DNA of 64,000 nucleotides. Origin: Hericium rajendrae (lineage: Eukaryota; Basidiomycota; Agaricomycetes; Russulales; Hericiaceae). The DNA lies in assembly GCA_033439255.1 (NCBI GenBank), contig CM065884.1:620001-684000 (forward strand). Reading direction: 5' to 3'. Shown here piece by piece: positions 32,827 through 44,444 of this stretch (position 1 is its first letter; each line of letters starts with the position of its first letter). Made by a program: the position numbers and the translations under genes. The notes beneath the pieces are model-generated. The model was given only the letters and a program-made list of their open reading frames with translations, had not been told where the DNA came from and did no database searches.

Positions 32827-33538
32827 ATGGCGACGCAGAAGCTCGTGCTGACGACGACCAGCCTGCACAACGTCGTGATCGCGAACAGCTCGGACGTGAT
32901 CTACTACGAGGTCGTCACGCCCAAGTGGGAGCGCGGCGTCACGCGCGTCAACAAGTATAATCCGAACGCGCACGCGTTCGACCTCGTTGCGGAGCTGAAG
33001 AATGAGGACGACCGGCCTGTCGCGGTGAGGATTCACGGCGGCGAGTTCAGGCCTGTCGAGGAGTTTTTGAGAAGGCAGGAGGGAGAGGCGATCACGTTCG
33101 TGCTTTGGCCAACTCCCGTATTGTTTCTCTAGTCTCGTCCTGAAGATCGTTTGTAGGAATGGCCGGTTTCGTGGAAAGGATGGGCGGAGTTATCTCTGGA
33201 GGCTTAATCACAGACATTTAGAGGTGGGCATCCTGAGCTGCGGGCTCGTCCCATTCTCTGCTCGTTATGAATGACGATTCCGCCGACAGCTCGTACACGA
33301 GGATGCGCCGGAAGGAAAGCCGCTCGCTGTGTTCCACCGGCAAAAGCGGTATTTTCTCGTCCTGAGGATGTCGCGTCAGCCGTTCATCGAGATCGACATG
33401 AGCGTGCTTGATACGCTGGATTCGCTCATCAGTACGTTGCTGTCATTCATGCGGCTCGTGCGTTACTCTTCTTGACCTGGTTATGCTACAGTATCGTTCC
33501 TTCTCATCGAGAGGAGGCGCAGACATGGGACGAAATAA
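32827..33538 (+). CDS. DUF6593 family protein
   Basis: Four exons (32827-33095, 33157-33223, 33290-33431, 33492-33538) give 174 residues. It resembles the basidiomycete DUF6593 family: an N-terminal beta-rich block ('NSSDVIYYEVVTP'), then 'NGRFRGKDGRSYLWRL', 'LAVFHRQKRYFL' and a C-terminal helix 'SFLLIERRRRHGTK'. Introns of 60-66 bp are GT-AG and each junction restores the family pattern. The role of the family is not known; copies are often numerous in mushroom genomes. No signal peptide or transmembrane segment, so an intracellular location is likely. A TATA box lies just upstream. Confidence 0.8.
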
Positions 33539-34073
33539 CCACGTCCTCATACATAGGGGCGCCTCAAGAAGCGGGTGATTAGAGAAGTCATATCCGCTGA
33601 TTTGGGTGCCAATCTGGGACTTCATACTTTGTAAGCGTCAATGAACACCACGATGCTTATATCTGTATGTAGATATATGTATACAATACCTTGCAGAGGG
33701 TGAGGCAGTCCGTTGTCGATGGGAGCTACACCCTTTGGTCCCCCTCAGACATGAAGTTCTCTAAGAGACACTATCACCCCTCGATATATCTTCCCTCATT
33801 CTCCTTCAAGAGCTTCGTCCTTTTTGTCTATGACCTCTATCTTGCTTCTTGCCGATCATCGCCGTGTTCCTTCGTCAAGGTTACAACCCAACAATAGCCA
33901 CATTCGCCTCCTAATATATGCAGATTCACCGCCAATGAAGCAGGCCCCCTGTTTCGAGCTTACATTTCTTTAAGGAGTGAATGTCAGATCGTCGCTTTCC
34001 TCCGTCATGCCAGGTCTAACGACTTCGGGCAAATCGTCTACGCCGATGAATAACACGTACATAATGAATAGGA
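33539..34073. other. Intergenic, no gene
   Basis: No supported ORF. It lies between the DUF6593 gene and a dispersed repeat. Confidence 0.4.
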
Positions 34074-34360
34074 AGTTTGTGTGTGGTTTGACAATGAGCG
34101 GCCCTAGATAGGCTACGAAAAGAGGTGATGGATTAGCTACAGGAGTATTGCGGTGTATACGATTGCAGACTGAAGTATATGGGAAGGAATTGATGCTACG
34201 AGGTCAGATACGACGATCCTGAGGCACGATGGTTGAGTCCAGTATCTACTCTGCCCCCGGGAGACTAGCTACGAGACAACATGTGGCCGAAGGGAAAACG
34301 AGAAGATCTATTGCAGCAATGCAAGCCGTCAGAGAAGGGAAAGACGGTATGATACTCGAA
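34074..34360 (+). repeat. Dispersed repeat, copy 1 (orphan-family 3' flank)
   Basis: Matches 49341-49545 in the same orientation: shared GCGGCCCTAGATAGGCT, AGGTGATGGATTAGCTACAG, ATCTATTGCAGCAATGCAAG and CCGTCAGAGAAGGGAAAGA. At 49 kb the repeat directly follows the stop of an orphan-family fragment, and a weaker version follows copy G. This copy has no coding part next to it, so it looks like a flank left behind. Confidence 0.7.
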
Positions 34361-34474
34361 TAGCGCCGGGCCTGGCGGCTTTCCGGCGCGTCACCTCGCT
34401 CGAGTCCATTGGGTTTCGGTCATTTCAATTCCTGAGTACATCGTTTATTCAGGATCCTTTTTTTTTATGTACAG

Positions 34475-34596
34475 AAGTGGCCGTGTTTCGAGACGTTAAG
34501 TAAGAAGTAATGTGAACGTGAGTTATAATGTTTTACTTTCTTTTTTTTTTTGAGGGATTTAGAGGCCATGTTTGGAGACGTACGGAATAAGTGAAA
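34475..34596. repeat. Imperfect direct repeat with T-runs
   Basis: AGTGGCCGTGTTTCGAGACG at 34476 and AGAGGCCATGTTTGGAGACG at 34561, each followed by a related AATAAGTGAA-like tail, with runs of 9-11 T just before each. Candidate terminal region of the Helitron. Confidence 0.45.
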
Positions 34597-34621
34597 AGAA
34601 GAGAAGGAAGTAGTAATTGGT

Positions 34622-35995
34622 TTAGTAATACGATGAACGAGCCTTTTTCGCAGGCTTGTTGCTTGCTTGCGCTCGCCGCTTCATGGTGGTCGAAGCAGGT
34701 TTGTCTTCGTATCCCGATGGAAGAAGGCGTGTGATCTTTACGACGTCGAGGAAAATGTTGAGCGAATTCTGGCTGAAGGTTTGGCGACTGAGATTGAAGG
34801 TGACTTTGACCAGGGATCCTTTCAACATTCTCTCACAGTCGTTAGGATGGATGGGGCTGTTTCGTCGGAGATCGAAGGCCGGGAGTGGTACACCTTCGAG
34901 TTCATCTTCACCAAGAATTCGAGTGATGTGATTTGTGGCCCAGAATGAGTTCTGGTGTAAGTTCCATGTCGAGAGGTGGAATTGCGCTTGATATGGTATT
35001 AGATAAGACTGGAAAGAGAAGGGAAGGTACCAACGATCATCGAATGGGTCGTTCTCATCTGTATCAGATAGCTCGCGCATTTCACAGTCAGCATTTTCAA
35101 TCGGAGATGACGTGTCTTTCTCTTTTCCTTTTCCCTTGTCTGCATATGGTGCTTGAGACGAGGAGCGAGAACTTTTGTCTGAAAGGGTTTCCAGTCAGAA
35201 TGTGCGAAGATAGAAGCATAGTGTCTGACCATTCGCAAGAAGTTGTTGAGATTCGTCTTCTGAGTCGACAAAATCGAATTCGGGAATGTCTTTCGGCTGT
35301 GATTTGTGCGTTAATGATGTATATGAATCAATATCTGGACTGACCTTGAACCAATCATGCCTGATACGAAGCATATGGGCGTAGTTATCATCAAAGATGT
35401 CAGTTTTTGTGGTTTTTTTAGATCCCTCTCGTCGAAGATTTGCCAGGTTCTTCGTCGTCTCAATCCACCATTTGTCAAGATGCGGTTTTCGAGGTTGAAC
35501 TAGCCGTGCGCTGCCTTTAGAACGATGAAAGGGCACGGGCTTGAAATTATTGGATCCTTCGTCGCCATCTACATTCGCTGCCGTGCAATAACCGCCAGGA
35601 TACATCCAGTATTTTACGGAGGACATCTCTGCGATACAAGTTAGATCAGCGACAGTTTTCGGGTCATTTTTGTCGACAACAATGTCGTTGGATTCGTCGA
35701 CTCTCGCCCATTCGACGTGATCTCGATACGAAGTGCTTCCCATCCAGAACGGATCTTGAGTGATGTCATGTTGGACCTGGGCGAGAAGTTGGTCGAAGGA
35801 TGAGCCGAAATTAAGTTGGGTCGATGTCGGGGATGGCATGGACGTTGCAGTGGTGAGAGGTGGATTGGATGGATTCGTGCTGATTGAGAAAAGCGGTTGA
35901 GATCCTGAGCTCGGGATCGTCGAGGATGAAGATGCAGCAGATGGGGTTGGAATGGGTTTTTTCTTCGCGCGTTCTGATCGTGAGGAATCAGCCAT
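34622..35995 (-). CDS. Helitron accessory protein, divergent to RepHel
   Basis: Exons 35995-35345, 35296-35230 and 35178-34622 give about 424 residues; introns are 48 and 51 bp. A further in-frame 48-bp intron near 34960-35010 is possible. The N-terminus is S/T/P-rich and followed by an ordered block ('DPFWMGSTSYRDHVEW', 'DLTCIAEMSSVKYWMYPGG'), then an acidic linker, and a C-terminal block 'LKGSLVKVTFNLSRQTF' with beta pattern before a basic tail ('KPAKKARSSYY') that could be a nuclear signal. The C-terminal block could be an OB-like nucleic-acid-binding fold, which is inference. The start lies about 155 bp from the divergent helicase ATG, so the two may share a promoter. I do not recognise the family by name. 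Confidence 0.55.
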
Positions 35996-36150
35996 GATGA
36001 TAGAGAAAGATGGGGTGGAGAATAGTTAGGGGTATGACAGCGTCTTGTGTGTGGTGGTTGATGGTCGGTGTTTGAATTCGGAAGCTAACTTGGGTGGCTG
36101 ATATTTTGGGCCACATTTCATTGAACCATCATCGTCGCAGTCATATAACA

Positions 36151-39100
36151 ATGGAATCTCTCACCATGAACGATATTGTCGAAGGTCTTCATGATTCCTG
36201 GCGGTTTTCCCGTTCGGCACGTCGGAGTCGAGTTCTGTTATTGGAGGAGGTTCGCCATCTTCCTAGAGAATTGCAGGACAAGCTTCAAGATCTCATCGAG
36301 GAGAAGCGTGGACGACGTCTTCTTCGGCCAAGTGTACCGGCGTATGTCGATGTAACAAGAGATAGGCGTGAAGAAACTTCGGAGTATTTTATGAAAGCAA
36401 TATCAGAAGAACAAAGACGAGATATTCTCTCAAGATTTCGGGATGCGACTTCAAACGAAGGACTGGCTCACTATATCTGTGGTGCTTGTGGGCGAAAGAT
36501 GCTAGCGTGCGAGGTTCATTTTCAGCTTATGAAGTGGAGCGCTGTGCCTAATCGACAGCGACTGGTTCCGGAGGTGTCAAATCCAAGGCATGATCTTGTC
36601 GACGGATGTCTGGTTGAACGGGAAGGGATGGTTGTCGATGAACATGGAACACAAATTCGCATTTGCGAAGAATGCTTACAAGGCCTTAGCGATGATAGTG
36701 ATCTCCCTCCGAAATTTTCCCTGGCTAATGATTTGTGGCTAGGACGAGTTCCGTTCGAGATGAGAGTCTTAACCATCCCTGAACGTTATCTCATTGCGAG
36801 GGGCTACAATCGAGTTTCTGTGGTCAAGTTATTTCCAAAGGATAGAAGAGGTGCTTACGATCCAAATTCATTGCAAGTTGGATTGAAAGGCAATGTGACC
36901 ACGTTCGACATGAATCTCCCTAAAGTGGCCGAAATGCTCGAAGGCAGGTTGTTGCCACACCCGGTCGATATCCTTGCGTCAACAATATCTGTAACTTATG
37001 TCGGCCTTGGAGACTTAAAGAAAGACTGGCTGAAGAATACTTTTCGCGTTCGACGCTATTGCGTGGCCCGCGCTTTAGCTTGGTTACATGAAAACAATCC
37101 AAAATACTATGAAGACATTGAAATTAGTGATGAACGACTTCGAGTTTTGCCTGAAGATGACATACCGGATGCAATAATGGCATTAGTTCATCAAGACGAA
37201 GATCCAGACGTTGCAGATAGGGAGAGAGAAGGATATATTGAAGCCGAGCAAGCATATGATGATGATGATCGAATGGAGGTGGATGAGGAAGATAATCCAG
37301 GTAGTTTTTTCTCATATGATACATGCGTTGTCGGTTGAAAACTCTGTCAGATGTCATCCCTTTGCAATATTTGGGAATGCATGATACGAACCTTGCCGAT
37401 CTCTCTGCATCTGAGCTCCAGTCATGGGGACTTGCCAATTTGTGGTCGGAAGGTGCTGAAGGCGGTTATGCAGTCCAACATAGTCGTCAACCGTTACCTG
37501 ACTTGCGCAGTTTGAACACGCAATCAGGCTCGAATATTTGGGAAAAGACGTACCCAGGTCTATTTCCATATGGATGCGGAGGACTCGACATCAGTCGGCG
37601 GCGGTCGTTGTCCTTCATGGAACACGTTCGATGGTGTTTGAACTACCACGATCGTCGGTTTCGATTGCGGTCGATGTTTTCGCTCCACGTCTTCAGTGTT
37701 GAACAGAAGCGGCAAGCGCTGGCATCATCAAAGATTCAACTCCGACGCGGCGACTTCGATCGGGATGCTGCAATTCTGTCGACGATTACTGTCCAAGCTT
37801 TGAAGGAAGCTGAAGTTGAAGAAAAAGAAGGTCGACCAATATCTAATGCTGCTGTTCGTCTGTTGCGGAAACATATGTTTTCAGCTTCTGCTCGCATAAT
37901 GGGATCTAACGCCTCTCGACGGAGTCTTCGCAGTGAGATTTGGGGCACTGCGATTATGCTCAATCCATCAAATTTGTGGGTTACTATTAGTCCTGACGAC
38001 TTGCATAGTCCCATCGTCCAAATCTTTTGCGGAGAAGAAATTAATATGGATATGTTTTCGAACTTGTTAGGTCCGTCGCGCGATATACGAGCTGTCAATG
38101 TTGCAAGTGATGCTTGGGCCGCAGCAAAATACTTCAATTTCATCATCAGCCATGTCCTCAGTATTCTGTTCGGCCTGTCACTCCGTCGCGGAGGCAAAGT
38201 ACAGTCACGGCCAGGCATCTTTGGCGAACTATCAGCTTATTTTGGCGTAGTCGAATGTCAAGGTCGAGGAACACTTCATCTACATATGTTGCTTTGGATT
38301 CGAGGAGCCCCATCATCAAAGACTATGCAAGACCTACTACGTCAGGCTAATTTCCGTCAACAAGTAGAAGAATATAGTGATTCCTTTTGTGCTGCGACGA
38401 TTGATGGTGTTTCTTGCGATCAGGATGTTCGCGCCTTTCCTGCGGAGTCTGAGATCGCATACAACAGGCAGCTCGATCCGACTTCGGTGAACTACGAAGA
38501 AGACAGAGAAGATTTCATTGCTCGTGCAGGTCGAACAAAGCAACTACATACTTGTTCAATGGCGAGCTGCTTGCGTAGGGACAAGCACGGTGTTCTTGCT
38601 TGCAAGCGCAGAGCGCCCTGGCCCGTTTCGGACAGTACAACTGTCTATGAGACTGGAGAATGGCGGCCGCGAAGAACATATGGAAATGTGAACAGCCACG
38701 TTCCTGCGCTGTTGGAGACACTAGCGTGTAACAATCATTTGGATTTACTTCTTCAAGGAGAAGAAACATTACGTTACTCACTGTATTCGACGAACTATCA
38801 AACGAAAGATCAAGGATCATCGTACAATTGTTCCGCCGTCCTAGCCAAGAAGCTAGCATTTCATATCGAGGGCTCGGATCACATCAACAATCTTCGAGAA
38901 CGTCAACGCCTGTTAATTTTTCGAGCCGTCAACTGTCTCAATCGCCAACAGGAGCTCGCTGAAACTATTGTGTATTGTTATCTAATGGGATGGGATCATT
39001 CTTTCAAGACGCACCATTATGTTCCAATATTTTGGACGTCGTTCATGACATATCTGCATAAAGAAGAACAATCGTCTGTATCAATTGTTGATCTCTCAGT

Positions 39101-41724
39101 TGGTCATTTTCAAATTGAGCTGTCGTATGTACTGACCGTTCTCATTTTTTATAGGATTCAACAGAGTATGTGACCTTGGAAAATACTGACTCGAATGTCA
39201 TTGCTCCGAAATCGCAAGTCAACGATTATCGTCTTCGAGGTCATGATCTAGATGACTTCAATGTCTTGTCATTTCTTTTGGACACGTATGAAGTATACAA
39301 AAACGCACATCAAGGAACGCATCGCAGTGTGCGAATCAATTATCTTGAGACTCATCCGAAGTCACAGAACGCATGTCGAATCCTTCGGAACGAGAATCAC
39401 AACATGCTTCCAAAATTCGTTGGGAAATATTTTCCAAGAAGTGATGACCCTGAATGTGCGGAAGACTATGCGGCAGCTGCAGTTATGCTATTGAAGCCTT
39501 GGCGGGACATTCGGAGCCTTAAGGGCCGGCACACGACTTGGACAAATTGTCTCGATGAATTTCTTAGAGAATGTTCGAGTCGAGTTCCTGAAATCCTCGA
39601 CGGAATTCAGCATTTCCATCGATGCAAATCGGCAGCGGATCAAGTAGCAGTAGAAGAGACTGACCGTACTGAGCAAGGACAACTTTCCATGGATGTGGCC
39701 GATGACGATGAAGACATTCATGTTGCTGAGGACACGTCTTCGCCGAATATAACGGAAGAAATGCTTCATCAAGTAGAACAGCAACGCGAAACTGGACGGG
39801 ATTTCGCATATGCACATAGTGCTCTTCGTATTGGGGAAGCCGCCGGGATATTTCCTGAAGAGAATCAGAATGCGAATGAACCATGCCGAAAGCCAATTAT
39901 TCTCCCCGCTCCAAATTACTTGATTCAATTATCGTCGTGGAAAGCATCAATGGAATCTATCGTGTCTAATCAAGGAGCACTTACCGAAGAAAATACTGAT
40001 CCTCCAAATATATTTCAACGAGAAGGTTCTCCGCCTTCTGCAGATGTTTCTCGGCAACCAGTCGAAATGGCTGAAGCCGCATTATCTCCCGTCGACCGAT
40101 CCTCTCTGCTTCCAGATCAGCGCGTAGTCTTCGATATTGTCGAAAAGCACTTACTCGAAACTCTTACCGAACAAGAACCATCACAATTGCTACTGCAAAT
40201 CCATGGCGAAGGTGGAACTGGTAAATCAAAGGTTATTCAATGTATAACCGAGCTATTCAAGTCACGCGGAGCAGAACACATACTGGCAAAAATGGCGTAT
40301 ACGGGCATCGCCGCGTCATTAATCCAAGGTAGTACATGCCATCGAGCAGCATCAATTCCCATTGGAGAGTCCCTATCGACGTCAGTTTCGGGAGAAAAGC
40401 GCAAAATATTATCTGAGCGATGGGGAACAAAGAAATATGTTATCATTGACGAAATCTCCATGATCAGCAAGCGCTTCCTGACTCTCCTGTCACGAAATAT
40501 TGCTCACGGCAAAGGAGTTGTCGAAGAATCAAATACTCCCTTTGGTGGAATAAACGTGATTATCTGTGGCGATTTCCATCAATTTCCACCAGTTATGTGC
40601 AAGGCAAATGAACCATTGTACCATCCTATAAATCATGAAGTCGATACGGTCCATGACAAGCTAGGTCGAGCAATTTATGAACAATTCGAACGAGTTATCA
40701 TACTCACACAGCAAGTTCGAGTTCAAGATGAATTATGGTTGGCGTTTTTGCGTCGACTGCGCCATGGCTTGACAGAAGAAGCAGATATTAATATGCTCCG
40801 GTCTCTGATCATCACTGATGAGCGTTGTCCTAAAACTTGTTTCGACAACGAACCTTGGATATTTGCTCCACTCGTGACTCCTCGGCATTCTGTTCGCTAC
40901 CTGTGGAATGCCGCTATGGTCATTAAGCATTGCAAAATTACAGGTCAGCCTTTTGAATGTTCACAGAAGTAAAAATATTAATGTACCTCACAGGTAACCA
41001 AATCCTTACTTGTCATGCCATCGACACGATAGGCCGCGCAAGGAGATCTCTTTCTGTTGAAGAACGCTATCACGTAGCCACGAAAAAATCAAAATCAACT
41101 CGTGATAGACATGAAAGAGCCGGATTGCCAAATGAAGTAGAACTTGCCGTCGGACTTAAAGTCATGGTCACAATAAATGTCGAGACCGAACTTGACATCG
41201 CCAACGGGAGTCGAGCAGAGATCGTGGATATTGTTCTTCACGCCGATCAAGAAATCTCTAAACATGACCAAAACGTCCATATCTATCGTCATCCTGCATA
41301 TGTTCTCGTCAAATTAGAGCATTCTCGAGGAATCCAACTACCAGGCTTACCAGAAGGCATCCTCCCTATAGAACCGATCCTCCGAAAGTTTCAAATCAAG
41401 ATGCTGACTGGGAAGACGCAAACAGTCTGGCGTGAACAATTTCCGATGACTCCCGCATACGCGTTCACTGATTATCGATCGCAAGGACAATCCTTAAGTC
41501 ATTGCGTCGTTGATATCACGCAGCCACCGACAGGAAAGAGACTCACTCCTTTCAATGTGTACGTGGCATTATCGCGTAGCAAAGGACGGGACACGATTCG
41601 ATTGCTAAGAGACTTCGATTGCGATGTACTCTTCGAACCCGCAGACGACTTTCTCGAGATGGAAGACCAAAGACTAAAGCAATTGGACAAGAGAACTCGA
41701 CTCGAGTGGCTCAACAGACATTGA
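36151..41724 (+). CDS. Helitron Rep/PIF1-like helicase
   Basis: Four exons (36151-37300, 37351-39098, 39155-40943, 40994-41724) give about 1805 residues. Introns are 50, 56 and 50 bp. The start is ATG 36151; the open frame reaches 36094 only by a GTG. Domains: DUF6570-like zinc segment ('CGACGRKM', 'RICEECLQGL', 'FSLANDLWLGRVP', 'IPERYLI'), Helitron_like_N Rep domain ('TYPGLFPYG', 'LWVTISPDDLHSP') with the H-x-H motif 'LHLHMLLW', then a PIF1-type SF1 helicase: Walker A 'GEGGTGKS', Walker B 'VIIDEISM', 'GDFHQFPPV', 'AYAFTDYRSQGQSL' and 'YVALSRSKG'. It nicks and unwinds element DNA in rolling-circle transposition. Introns 1 and 3 are certain from frame and family pattern; intron 2 (GTTGGT...ATAG) is the best of several donors. 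No breaks seen after splicing. Confidence 0.88.
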
Positions 41725-41758
41725 GTAGAATCTCTTATCTATTTCCAAAGTCAACAGG

Positions 41759-42278
41759 TTAGTAGAATTTTGACAAAGCTACCCACTTTATGAACCAATG
41801 AATATGATAGAATCCGCGCTTCTGCACTTCAACTGAAACTTGAACGGGATAATTAGCGACATTTGTCTGCGAGAATAATTGGTTATTGAATTGATAGAGC
41901 CTATCGGAAAAAAAATCTTACTTGAAATACATATTGCCCGCTCTCCACCGCTTGTACTGTCATAGGATCCTCAAGAAAAGTGACGATCTCGGAAGGTGTA
42001 TTTTCAGGGAAATGATAAGGAATCATGTCGACTATGATGACGGTTTGCTGGAACACTCACTAAAGAAGTAGCTCGTTAGACCCTGTTTTTGAGGAAGATG
42101 TCTCCGCTATGACGACAATGACGCATTTGATCATCGAGAAAGCGAGAAGGAATTGATGCAAAGAAGAATTTAAGTCGATAGGTATAGAGGAAGTGAGATA
42201 GCTGAGAGATAAAACGAAGCGATGAAGGTCTACGTTGCATGCCGCAACATAGAAAGTCAACGAGGACGGAGAGAACAT
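41759..42278 (-). CDS. Unrecognised small gene or relic in Helitron tail
   Basis: The two 3' exons are clear: 42026-41922 (from an ATG: 'MIPYHFPENTPSEIVTFLED') and 41866-41759 ('VSVEVQKRGFYHIHWFIKW'), joined over a 55-bp phase-0 intron GTAAGA...TCGCAG. Upstream, the frame 42278-42060 ('MFSPSSLTFYVAACNVDLHR', 'KCVIVVIAETSSSKTG') probably belongs to the same gene, but I found no clean splice between them, so it may be broken. No known domain. It runs towards the end of the helicase gene, 35 bp from its stop. It could be a second Helitron passenger gene or an older host gene. Confidence 0.4.
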
Positions 42279-42374
42279 GCGTCGAAGACTGATGTTATCG
42301 TCTTAGTAAGAGCAAATGACACATTGTTTACCATGGACAGTCCACTGTCCACGTAGACGTCCTCGCAAACAATG

Positions 42375-43028
42375 TCAGAATTGCGGGAGTGGAGTATACC
42401 TCGCTGTCGCTCGGTGAAATTGCACCCACAAATAAGTAACAATTTGATACCATTTCGGTGTGGAGGTTATCATGGCCAGCTCTCGGCGGATGATATCGAA
42501 AACTTCTTCGTCTGGGGGCCCATGAATTCATCAGATTCATGTGATAGAACCAATCGTGGTTATATGGCGTGCCATTAGCTATGGTCGTCGGCTTTCCAGC
42601 GCGGCTCTCCAAGAGAGAGTATGGCTCCTGATAATGGATAGCCCTCAACATGTCGGAGAACCGACGCGCATCGTCGCTGGCGAATCCAATAGTCGAGGGT
42701 ATGAGACTGTGCTTGACAGCATAGTCATACAGCGTGTCTCCACCGACGCCGATGCAATAGCGTAGTTCCGGGATACGACAGCTTTGCTTCTGGGGTGAAA
42801 TGATGTACTCGGCCGAAAGCTGCTCCATTGGTTGCAACTGCTTCTGGCGTAAGGCAAAGAGCTATCCAGTGGTGAACATGATGGACACAGAGAAAAAAAT
42901 GACATACGAACCTCGCAACGTCTTGTTCTGCGACGGGGACCCAGCTTTCGTAGCACCCTACGATGGATTTTGTCACAACCAGGCGACCCATTGGGAAGAC
43001 ATATTTTGCGTTCTGGGATGCAGGTCAT
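42375..43028 (-). pseudogene. Orphan small-protein family, copy H (type 3), frameshifted
   Basis: Exon 1 is 43028-42912 (39 codons, 'MTCIPERKICLPNGS'), then a 50-bp phase-0 intron GTTCGT...GATAG. Exon 2 starts at 42861 with 'LFALRQKQLQPMEQL' and shows the type 3 core 'YIISPQKQS', 'YDYAVKHSLIPSTIGF' and 'NHDWFYHMN'. Compared with copy I it lacks several residues after 'MLRAIH', and near 42525 the frame changes: the expected 'GPPDEEVFDIIRREL' continues in another frame. It is therefore a recent pseudogene. The nearest relative is copy I at 50.9-51.5 kb, almost identical in exon 1. Confidence 0.7.
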
Positions 43029-43459
43029 CTTGAGTATAGTCAGAGATTGACGATGGTGTTCTATGAGGAGAGATGATACGAATACTGAAGGCACGAGTCC
43101 TGAGAGTAACGACAATGTTAAATAAGGCCTAGTAGACTGCCGTATGTGTAGCGCACAAGTTGAGCGTACGACATAGTGAGACGCGGTCAAGACGGTCTAC
43201 GACGGAGGCAAAAGGAAGCTTGGCGATACAGAGGAGCAGGCTCGCTGAGAGTAACAAATGGAAGATTGATTCGGCAGTGGATGGTGTTATACAAATTGCG
43301 ATGAAAAGACTATAAAGTGACCAATATTTAACAGAACATGCGATAGCAAGATAGAGGGTATAATAAGATATGATGAGCTGAACATCGATCCAGAACCTGT
43401 GGCATTTATGGACTATGAGAAAGCGTACGAGCAGACTCCCACTGAATACGCACCAATAG

Positions 43460-44111
43460 TCATGTAAGAATGTCAGACAGATCGTGGTACCACCGCGGAC
43501 TCTCAAAGACGTTCAACTCTCGTTGAATAACCTGCATCGCGAACTCTTCATCTTCCTCCATCAGCACGTCGTCGTACCACGTGTAATTCGAATATCGCAA
43601 TACGGTCCACTCGTGTTCGCATTGAAGAGGATAGCCAAGATATAGGTCTGCGCCGCAGGCGCGGTCTAGTGCTTCCACCGCCCTGTCCAGTGTTCGCATC
43701 AGAAACCTCGGATCATCGAGTTCCTCCTGCGGAGCGAGATGACTCTTGGTGGCATAATTATGCAGTTGCTGCGTTGTGACACCAAGGCCATAGTGGACCG
43801 GAGGTGGGTTGTTGTGTGGCTTGTTGGGGTAGACGAGATAGTCCGATGGCAGCTGGTCGAAAGGCTCGCAGCCCTTATACCGCGTCGCACGCGACTAGGG
43901 AAAAAGTGAGCAGATGACCAAGTTGGACAGTGGCAAGAGCGCGTACCTGATGCTGCTTCAGATCGCAATGGGCTGTCAGCTTATATCCTTCACATGTCTC
44001 AATGAAGTTTCCCTCCGCGTCGAGTTCGTACTCGTCGATGTAAGGTCTGATAGAAGGGTGGACAGACATCGTTGGCGAGTCGAACTCGGATGGTGGAATG
44101 ACTGGAGACAA
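43460..44111 (-). CDS. Orphan small-protein family, copy F (type 1)
   Basis: Exons 44111-43947 (55 codons) and 43894-43460 give 199 residues; the 52-bp intron GTACGC...CCTAG is phase 0. The first exon has the same length as in copy A and the same 'DEYELDAEGNFIET...GYKLTA' pattern. Exon 2 contains 'FDQLPSDYLVYPNKP', 'VHYGLGVTTQQLHNYA', 'DRACGADLYLGYP', 'VLRYSNYTWYDDV', 'MQVIQRELNV' and 'SPRWYHDL'. No signal peptide or known domain. It sits 333 bp beyond copy G on the same strand, and copies F, G and H form a minus-strand group of mixed subfamilies. Function unknown. Confidence 0.72.
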
Positions 44112-44444
44112 GGGAAGGAAAGAGCAGAATCCCGAGTCCTAGACAATGGACAATCGCGTATTGTTCTCCTCTACGTTCCAGCCGTTGTGGTCATAAGGCA
44201 TTTGTGTTGCTCGTAAGGTACGCCGTTGGTCACTGCGCTATTGGTTGGGGGAGAGGGGATGGGATCGCGAGTTGACGGACACGGACATAGGATGTGCCAG
44301 CGGATGATGTGTAGACTCGAAAGCGAGGGGATATTGATGATACATGGCGGTGCAGCACCGGAGAAAGGAAAAAATCTATTTCAGAAAGCGTCAGTTTTCA
44401 AAACTCGATAGGGGAGAGTCGGAGGGGTCAATCGGACTCACAAA
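44112..44444. other. Spacer between copies F and G
   Basis: No gene. The part next to copy G (AAATCTATTTCAGAAAGCGTCAG at about 44372-44394) weakly matches the dispersed 3'-flank repeat. Confidence 0.35.

Larger units (their letters stand above)
34440..42300 (+). mobile_element. Helitron (rolling-circle DNA transposon), ends approximate
   Basis: Contains a plus-strand Rep/helicase gene (36151-41724) and a divergent minus-strand accessory gene (34622-35995), possibly a second minus-strand gene in the tail (41759-42278). Helitrons end in 5'-TC and 3'-CTRR with a hairpin and make no target duplication; I could not fix either end. The left limit is set at an imperfect direct repeat (about 34475-34512 and 34560-34596) next to T-runs. 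The coding part looks whole after splicing, with Rep and helicase motifs present. It lies among orphan-family copies and may have helped to disperse them; that is inference. Confidence 0.75.

Noticed and set aside
36094-36150. Earlier start for the Helitron helicase
   Set aside because: That frame begins with GTG; the first ATG in frame is 36151.
39125-39154. 30-bp GTATGT...ATAG intron in the Helitron gene
   Set aside because: Too short and in the wrong phase; the 56-bp intron 39099-39154 restores the frame.
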